From the NCBI GenBank assembly GCA_003454065.1, contig DMKZ01000133.1, positions 1-9,150 on the forward strand: 9,150 nucleotides of DNA, given 5' to 3'. The position numbers were made by a program, and so were the translations under genes. Under the pieces are notes generated by a model that was not told where the DNA came from, ran no database searches, and was given only the letters and a program-made list of their open reading frames with translations. Numbering within the stretch: the first letter of the stretch is position 1; each line of letters begins with the position of its first letter. This DNA comes from Spirochaetaceae bacterium. GTDB lineage: Bacteria > Spirochaetota > Spirochaetia > Sphaerochaetales > Sphaerochaetaceae. Below, piece by piece: positions 5,927 through 9,150 of this stretch.

Positions 5927-8557
5927 TCAATCGCCATTCGAATCATCATCCGATGCTTCCCCGGGCGAATCGTTAGCGCCTGCGTTTATGGAAACATCGT
6001 TCGCTTCGTTGCCATCCGTCGGATTGTTGTTAACACTATCATTTGAGGCGTTATCGGCTTCAGCTTGCTCGCTTTCGGCTTCTGAAGAATTTGACTGGGC
6101 ATCTGCCGATTCGCTGTCCTTGTCGAGAACGGCTATGGATACGATGAAATCATCGGCCTTCTTCATTGAGAACACTTTGACACCGGAAGCGGCGCGACCT
6201 TGTTGCGAAATGGTATCTACTGGCATTCTGATGATTTGCCCGTAGTTGGTTATGCACATCAGATCTTCCTTTTCAGCATCGGCGCTGAGAGCGCGGACGA
6301 TGTATTCGCCTTCGTCTTCCTTCAGCTTGTATATGCGCTGGCCGCCCGTGCTTCTGCCGTGTGCTGTGAACAAATCGTATTCGACTTGCTTGCCTCTTCC
6401 TTTGCTTGTAATCACAAGGGCCGTTTTGGAGGTATCCACCTTTACAAGGCCGACTATCTCATCCGAATCCCCTGAAAGCCTGAGGCCTTTCACGCCATGT
6501 GCCTGACGCGACATCGTTCGGACGCTATCCACCTTGAAGCGAAGACCTTTGCCTGATTTGGAAACTATAAGCGCTTCGTCCTCTTCATTGACGAAGATGC
6601 AATGCCGCAAGGTATCGCCTTCGTCCAGCGAAATCGCGATTACGCCTTTCGTCCTCGCATTTCTGTAGTCATATAGCCTAACGCGCTTCAGGACGCCTTT
6701 TCTGGTGGCCATGAGAATAGTCTTGCCTTCGTCGAATTCCTTGAACGAGATTCCGGATGTGATGTCTTCTTCGTCCGTAAGTTGCAGCAGGCTGCGGATT
6801 GAGGTTCCCTTGCCCGTCTTGGTGGCATCCTCGATTTCATGCACCTTGATGAAATACGCTTTGCCGAGAGAGGTCATGAACATCACGTAATCGTGAGTGG
6901 AGGCCTTGAAGATGAAGTCCGTAGCATCTTCGTTTCTCAAATTCACACCTCTCACGCCTTTGCCGCCTCTGTTCTGAGCCTTGTATTCGGATGCGCTTAC
7001 ACGCTTGAGGAAGCCTTTTTTGGTTGCCGTGATTATGACGTCTTCCTCCTTTATGAAATCCTCCGCGCTCATCTCGCCTAGCTCATAAGGTATTATGACG
7101 GTTTTGCGCTTGTCGGCGAATTTATCTTTTATCGCCTGTATTTCATCGCGTATGACGCCCAGCAGCTTTGCTTTGTCCGAAAGCAATTCGTTGTAGTAGG
7201 CGATTTTCGCTTCGAGCTCCTTGAGCTCATTGAGAATTTCTTCCGTTTCCAGATTGGAGAGTCTCCCCAAGCGCATGTCGATTATCGCCTTGGCTTGGAT
7301 ATCATCAAGCCCGAATCGTTCCATAAGCCTTGTTTGCGCTATCGCATTGTCCTGGCTTTCCTTTATTATTCGTATGACTTCGTCTATGTTTTCGATTCCG
7401 ATCTTCAAGCCTTCGAGAATATGCGCTCTTTCCATGGCCTTGCGAAGGTCGAATCTCGTGCGTCTGGTAACGACATCCTCGCGATGCTCAAGGAAGTAGA
7501 ATATCATGTCGCGAAGCGTAACGATTTGCGGTCTTCCTTTGACAAGGGCGACATTGTTTATGCTGAAATTGCATTGCAAGTCCGTCATCTTGTAGATTTG
7601 GTTCACGATGACGGCAGGCATCCCGCCTTTCTTGAGATCCAGCACTATTCGGATTCCTTCCTTTTCGCTCGTTTCATCGCGAACTTCAGCGATATTCTTG
7701 ATGGCTTCCTTCTTCAGCAAGTTGATCTTCTTGACGACTTCCGTCTTGTTGACCTGGTAGGGGACTTCCGTGAACACTATGGATGTGTGCGTTCTGTGTT
7801 CCTCGATTTCGTATCTGCTTCTGACGGTTACGCGTCCTCTTCCCGTGCAATACGCGTCGCGGATTCCTTTCGTTCCGTGTATGACGCACGATGTGGGGAA
7901 GTCCGGCCCTTTGACGTATTCCATCAACCCCTCTGACGTTATTTCGGAGTTGTCTATCATCGCGATTATGCCATCGCATACTTCGCCGAGGTTGTGGGGA
8001 GCCATATTGCTCGCCATTCCGACCGCGATTCCGCTCGTTCCGTTGATGAGCAGGAAAGGTATGGATGCCGGCAGGACGGAAGGCTCCTGAATGCTTCCAT
8101 CGTAGTTATCGACGAAATCCACCGTTTCCTTGTTTATGTCTTCGAGCATCGCTTCGCCGAACACGCTCATCTTAGCTTCGGTGTATCTCATGGCTGCCGC
8201 GGGGTCTCCGTCGATCGAACCGAAGTTGCCGTGAGGCTTGACGACAGGGTATCTTAATGAGAAATCCTGCGCCAGGCGAACGAGAGCGTCATATACCGAT
8301 GCATCCCCATGCGGATGGTATTTACCGAGAACGTCTCCGACGATCCTTGCGGATTTCTTGAACTCGCCGGAGCTTTTTATGCCCAGCTCGTTCATATCGT
8401 ACAATATTCTTCTGTGAACGGGTTTCAGACCATCCCTTATGTCTGGCAGGGCTCTTGCCACTATTACGCTCATCGCATAATTGAGGTAGCTTTTCTCCAT
8501 TTCGGAGGCGAGGTCCTTGGTTATGACCCTTTCAATCAAATTTCCGTCTTCTTCCAT
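5927..8557 (-). CDS. gyrA: DNA gyrase subunit A
   Basis: An 876-residue GyrA, the DNA-cleaving subunit of the A2B2 gyrase that introduces negative supercoils. The breakage-reunion domain is intact: catalytic Y125 lies in AAMRYTEAK (E. coli Y122). The quinolone region at 81-90 has the H-P-H-G-D core with A86 in place of E. coli Ser83 and D90 as the equivalent of Asp87. A coiled region (about 370-480) leads into the beta-pinwheel C-terminal domain. The GyrA box is QNRGGKG (528-534), which marks gyrase rather than topoisomerase IV (ParC). After about residue 811 comes a 65-residue acidic tail rich in Asp, Glu, Asn and Ser with no Lys or Arg after K813. The ATG at 8557 has AAGGA about 10 bases upstream. 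gyrB ends 60 bases upstream with no terminator visible, so the two are probably co-transcribed. The C-terminal domain resembles treponemal GyrA as I recall it. Confidence 0.97.
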   Translation of the reverse strand: MEEDGNLIERVITKDLASEMEKSYLNYAMSVIVARALPDIRDGLKPVHRRILYDMNELGIKSSGEFKKSARIVGDVLGKYHPHGDASVYDALVRLAQDFSLRYPVVKPHGNFGSIDGDPAAAMRYTEAKMSVFGEAMLEDINKETVDFVDNYDGSIQEPSVLPASIPFLLINGTSGIAVGMASNMAPHNLGEVCDGIIAMIDNSEITSEGLMEYVKGPDFPTSCVIHGTKGIRDAYCTGRGRVTVRSRYEIEEHRTHTSIVFTEVPYQVNKTEVVKKINLLKKEAIKNIAEVRDETSEKEGIRIVLDLKKGGMPAVIVNQIYKMTDLQCNFSINNVALVKGRPQIVTLRDMIFYFLEHREDVVTRRTRFDLRKAMERAHILEGLKIGIENIDEVIRIIKESQDNAIAQTRLMERFGLDDIQAKAIIDMRLGRLSNLETEEILNELKELEAKIAYYNELLSDKAKLLGVIRDEIQAIKDKFADKRKTVIIPYELGEMSAEDFIKEEDVIITATKKGFLKRVSASEYKAQNRGGKGVRGVNLRNEDATDFIFKASTHDYVMFMTSLGKAYFIKVHEIEDATKTGKGTSIRSLLQLTDEEDITSGISFKEFDEGKTILMATRKGVLKRVRLYDYRNARTKGVIAISLDEGDTLRHCIFVNEEDEALIVSKSGKGLRFKVDSVRTMSRQAHGVKGLRLSGDSDEIVGLVKVDTSKTALVITSKGRGKQVEYDLFTAHGRSTGGQRIYKLKEDEGEYIVRALSADAEKEDLMCITNYGQIIRMPVDTISQQGRAASGVKVFSMKKADDFIVSIAVLDKDSESADAQSNSSEAESEQAEADNASNDSVNNNPTDGNEANDVSINAGANDSPGEASDDDSNGD

Positions 8558-8617
8558 TATTCGTTTCCTTCCATATTGCTTTTTTGATGCTAATCATCTT
8601 CCGATAGCTTCGCGATT
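8558..8617 (-). other. gyrB-gyrA intergenic gap with ribosome binding site
   Basis: Sixty bases separate the gyrB stop from the gyrA start. There is no hairpin-plus-T-run terminator and no convincing promoter, which supports co-transcription. GGAAGGAAA near 8564-8572 supplies the gyrA ribosome binding site. That site lies within a five-codon ORF (ATG at 8574, MEGNE) whose TAA shares its last A with the gyrA ATG. Confidence 0.5.
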
Positions 8618-9150
8618 CTAGAAATCCAAGTTTGTGGCGTACGTCGCATTCTCCTCGATGAATTTGCGTCTTGGCTCCACTTCTTCACCCATAAGCTTGG
8701 TGAATACGTTGTCAGCGGTCGTGAAATCGTTCAGATGAACTTGCGTTATGAGCCTGTCCTTCGGGTCCATAGTGGTCTCCCACAATTCGGACGGGTTCAT
8801 CTCGCCCAATCCTTTGAAGCGCTGGACGGTGACTTTCTTGTTCGTTCCCGTTATTTCCTCGCTCTTCATATACGCTTCGTATGCTTCATCATCGTAAAGG
8901 TATTTTTCGCTTATCTTCTTGTCTCCGCTGCCTATTGAAACCTTGTAGAGCGGGGGCATTGCGAAATACACATAGCCTTCCTCTATGAGCGGCTGCATGT
9001 ATCTGAAGAAGAAAGTGAGGAGAAGCGTCCTGATATGCGACCCATCCACATCGGCATCTGCCATGATTATGATCTTGTCATAGCGAAGCTTTGATATATC
9101 AAAATCATTTCCGTACCCTTCGGAGAACCCGCATCCGAAGGAATTGATCA
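8618..9150 (-). CDS. gyrB: DNA gyrase subunit B, C-terminal part (cut by window edge)
   Basis: The last 176 residues of GyrB, the ATPase subunit of gyrase, read in one frame from the window edge to the TAG at 8620-8618. The TOPRIM metal site is visible as [15 protein letters not shown], with the DxDxDG pattern needed for Mg2+ in DNA cleavage. It is followed by [29 protein letters not shown], the conserved [11 protein letters not shown] and a normal C-terminus (RRKFIEENA...NLDF). There is no long insertion between PPLYKV and QRFKGLGEM as in gammaproteobacterial GyrB, so the protein is of the shorter common type. GyrB rather than ParE is inferred from adjacency to a gyrase-type gyrA. The Met at 9064 is internal: sequence upstream of it in the same frame, KLRYDKIII, is typical GyrB. 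Gene start, ATPase domain and promoter lie outside the window. Confidence 0.95.
   Translation of the reverse strand, partial: INSFGCGFSEGYGNDFDISKLRYDKIIIMADADVDGSHIRTLLLTFFFRYMQPLIEEGYVYFAMPPLYKVSIGSGDKKISEKYLYDDEAYEAYMKSEEITGTNKKVTVQRFKGLGEMNPSELWETTMDPKDRLITQVHLNDFTTADNVFTKLMGEEVEPRRKFIEENATYATNLDF

Noticed and set aside
7295..7936. 213-codon open frame on the plus strand
   Set aside because: It is antisense to gyrA, a complete and unmistakable gene.
9090..9103. Perfect 14-base palindrome TTTGATATATCAAA
   Set aside because: It is within conserved gyrB coding sequence (F-D-I-S-K) and is explained by codon choice; no promoter or operator context is visible.

Overview
The window is an ordinary bacterial chromosomal segment of housekeeping genes. 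It holds eight protein genes, two of them cut by the window edges. No RNA gene, mobile element, CRISPR array or prophage is visible. The organism is probably a spirochaete, perhaps Treponema-like, of middling GC. The basis for this is the GyrA C-terminal domain, which has a GyrA box reading QNRGGKG and a following ASTHDYVMF stretch that resemble treponemal GyrA as I remember it. The GyrB lacks the large insertion of gammaproteobacterial GyrB, and both lipoproteins have relaxed lipoboxes. This placement is inferred from remembered family sequence, not from a search.

Left block, minus strand (about 1-3484). A small lipoprotein gene has a strong sigma70-type promoter. It is followed by a separate promoter and leader in front of pcnB (poly(A) polymerase or CCA-adding family). 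pcnB is followed by sbcB (exodeoxyribonuclease I) and then by a Nif3/YbgI-family gene that runs off the left edge. pcnB/sbcB overlap by 14 bases and sbcB/nif3 by 44 bases, so the three genes look like one translationally coupled operon. The nif3 start is easy to miss because the gene is truncated by the window edge.

Centre, plus strand (about 3487-5897). A divergent intergenic region carries the lipoprotein promoter on one strand and a good promoter for ade (adenine deaminase, purine salvage) on the other. A short proline/lysine-rich lipoprotein gene follows ade. Its own promoter ends 6 bases before the start codon, which predicts a leaderless mRNA. A hairpin with T runs on both sides closes this gene and the converging gyrA.

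Right block, minus strand (5927-9150). The 3' end of gyrB is followed 60 bases later by a complete gyrA. GyrA has a natural Ala at the position equivalent to E. coli Ser83 and an unusually long acidic, Asn/Ser-rich tail.

I found no convincing new multi-gene system. The points most worth a second look are the predicted leaderless lipoprotein mRNA, the GyrA tail, the structured pcnB leader with a small upstream ORF, and the low-complexity insertions in PcnB and SbcB.
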